This document shows positions 21,484 to 22,707 of a stretch of 22,707 nucleotides of DNA, piece after piece. The notes under the pieces are model-generated. The model saw nothing but the letters and a program-made list of their open reading frames with translations. It made no database searches and was not told where the DNA came from. The stretch is from NCBI GenBank assembly GCA_910584955.1, contig CAJUDC010000029.1, forward strand, positions 1 through 22,707. Direction: 5' to 3'. The position numbers were made by a program, and so were the translations under genes. How positions within the stretch are numbered: position 1 is the first letter of the stretch; each line of letters opens with the position of its first letter. This stretch comes from an uncultured Paraprevotella sp. (GTDB lineage: Bacteria > Bacteroidota > Bacteroidia > Bacteroidales > Bacteroidaceae).

Positions 21484-22707
21484 TTGATTCCCAATTTTGC
21501 GTTATACTCTTTCAATGTCTTCAGCTGGTCCACACGCACGTGGATGAAGTTCTCGATGCCGGCTGCCTTCAGCTCCTCGCTGCATGCCGGTGCACCCGCT
21601 ACAACGAACAGAGCGCGACCGTCCAGCGCTTTGAACGCGGGGATGGCGTATTCGGCGTATTCATCGTCGCTGGAGCAAAGCACCACGATGTCGGCTCCTG
21701 CTTTCAATGCTGCCTCCACTCCTTCTTCAACCGTGGGGAATCCGAGGTTGTCTATCACCTTGTATCCGGCGCAAGCCAGGAAATTGCAGCTGAACTGTGC
21801 GCGGGCCTGTCGCATGGCCAGATTGCCGATGGTCAGCATGAAAGCTGTCGGTTGCTTGGCGGCTTGTTCGGTTTGCAGCCGCAGGGCTTCGAAATCGCTG
21901 GCCAGGCGGCTGGTTTCGATGCGGGCATACGGTTTTTCACATTCGCTGCCGTGGCTGTGGCAACATCCGCAGGCGGCCACGGGCGCTTTGCCATCGCTGG
22001 TCTCCGTGAAGTTGGGGAACTGATTGGTTCCCAACAGGAACTCGCGACGTTTGCCGGCGTTGGCATGGCGTGCCTTGTCGGTGTCGTTGATCGTTTGCTG
22101 GATCGTTCCGTTTTGGGCGGCTGCCAGGAATCCTCCTTCTTCTTCGACGGAAAGGAAGAGTTTCCAGGCTTCGCCGGCCAGCGAAGTTGTCAGCGTTTCC
22201 AGGAAATAGGAACCGCCGGCCACGTCTACGATCTTGTCGAAATGACATTCCTCCTTCAACAGCAACTGCTGATTGCGGGCAATGCGTTCGGCAAATTCGG
22301 TCGGGGTCTCATACGGCTGGTCGAACGGTGTCACGACAATGGATTCCACATTGGCCAAGGCGGCGCTCATGGCTTCCGTCTGTGTACGGAGCATATTTAC
22401 GTGGCTGTCGAAAACCGTCAGGTTGTACTCGCTGGTAGTAGCGTTTACGTACATCTTGCAGGCACAGTGGCACAGACCGTCGGCACCGGTGTTGCAGCAG
22501 TCCGGGCACGTGCATTTCGGTTCGTATTGTTTCACGATTTCGGCCCAGAGCATGCGGGCGGCGCGGAATTTGGCGATTTCCATGAAATAAACGCCGCTGA
22601 TGCCGAAGTTGAATTTGATTTTCTTGGCAGCCAAAGCAGCCGGAACGCCGGCTTCGACCAGCTGGTTCAAGTACTCGTTACACCATGCCAGTGCATATCC
22701 CAGTTCC
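21480..22707 (-). CDS. mutA: methylmalonyl-CoA mutase, small subunit (5' end outside the window)
   Basis: Non-catalytic partner of MutB in the heterodimeric mutase. The frame is open to the window edge: upstream of a TTG codon at 22668-22670 it continues as ELGYALAWCNEY, so that codon is not the start. About 409 C-terminal residues are present; family members are usually 600-640 residues. Visible parts are the end of the barrel (KIKFNFGISGVYFMEIAKFRAARMLW, here split: KIKFNFGISG and VYFMEIAKFRAARMLW), TPTEFAERIARNQQLLLKEE and DVAGGSYFLETLT, then a B12-like domain (ACAGYKVIDNLGFPTVEEG) lacking DxHxxG, as expected for the small subunit. Two cysteine-rich segments stand out: KCTCPDCCNTGADGLCHCACK (split as KCTCPDCC and GLCHCACK, 22458-22517) and CGCCHSHGSEC (about 21940-21975). 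Its TGA overlaps the mutB ATG. Confidence 0.96.
   Translation of the reverse strand, partial: ELGYALAWCNEYLNQLVEAGVPAALAAKKIKFNFGISGVYFMEIAKFRAARMLWAEIVKQYEPKCTCPDCCNTGADGLCHCACKMYVNATTSEYNLTVFDSHVNMLRTQTEAMSAALANVESIVVTPFDQPYETPTEFAERIARNQQLLLKEECHFDKIVDVAGGSYFLETLTTSLAGEAWKLFLSVEEEGGFLAAAQNGTIQQTINDTDKARHANAGKRREFLLGTNQFPNFTETSDGKAPVAACGCCHSHGSECEKPYARIETSRLASDFEALRLQTEQAAKQPTAFMLTIGNLAMRQARAQFSCNFLACAGYKVIDNLGFPTVEEGVEAALKAGADIVVLCSSDDEYAEYAIPAFKALDGRALFVVAGAPACSEELKAAGIENFIHVRVDQLKTLKEYNAKLGIK

Noticed and set aside
19909..22023. A 704-codon plus-strand frame antisense to mutB and mutA
   Set aside because: The opposite strand encodes clear mutase subunits with catalytic motifs; this frame has His/Val/Gly-rich composition without domain features.
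21480..22670. Complete mutA beginning at the TTG at 22668-22670
   Set aside because: The reading frame continues upstream with family-typical residues to the window edge, so the gene is cut by the window, not by a real start.

Overview
The window reads as chromosomal DNA from a member of the order Bacteroidales (Bacteroidota). Three things point there. Upstream of several genes there is a match, or near match, to the Bacteroidota -7 element TAnnTTTG, twice with a TTTG box exactly 20 bp upstream, and Shine-Dalgarno sequences are weak. The gene content is typical: a four-gene ExbB/ExbD operon with a signal-peptide-bearing ExbB, TonB C-terminal-domain proteins, a PD40/OmpA lipoprotein, a BNR_4 beta-propeller/LamG glycan-type secreted protein, and the two-subunit B12-dependent methylmalonyl-CoA mutase of the succinate-propionate route. 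tRNA-Ser lacks an encoded CCA. I cannot fix the genus.

Layout. (1) 1-3186, plus strand: the 3' half of tRNA-Ser(GGA), then exbB - 4-TM protein - exbD - exbD, a terminator, and an Lrp/AsnC regulator. (2) 3641-6433, minus strand: small membrane protein, then thyA - folA - SIMPL-domain protein with short gaps. (3) 6566-8038, plus: RsmF-type RNA m5C methyltransferase. (4) 8207-8794, minus: TonB_C protein. (5) 9244-19096, plus: a 1252-residue secreted propeller/LamG protein with a sorting-domain-like C-terminus, topB, a PorE-like OmpA lipoprotein, a degenerate low-molecular-weight phosphatase, and a tandem TonB_C protein. (6) 19312 to the end, minus: mutB and the 3' part of mutA, overlapping by 4 bp.

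How the parts fit. ExbB/ExbD and the TonB_C proteins belong to proton-motive-force coupling to the outer membrane. thyA/folA is the dTMP-tetrahydrofolate cycle. mutA/mutB is central carbon metabolism. The propeller protein is probably a glycan-active or glycan-binding envelope protein.

I found no phage, IS, CRISPR or defence system and no clearly new multigene system. The best second looks are the phosphatase homologue lacking its catalytic cysteine, the cysteine clusters in MutA, the anchor-poor double TonB_C protein, the pairing of a sorting-domain-like tail with a PorE-like protein, and a structured gene-free stretch at 8890-9110.
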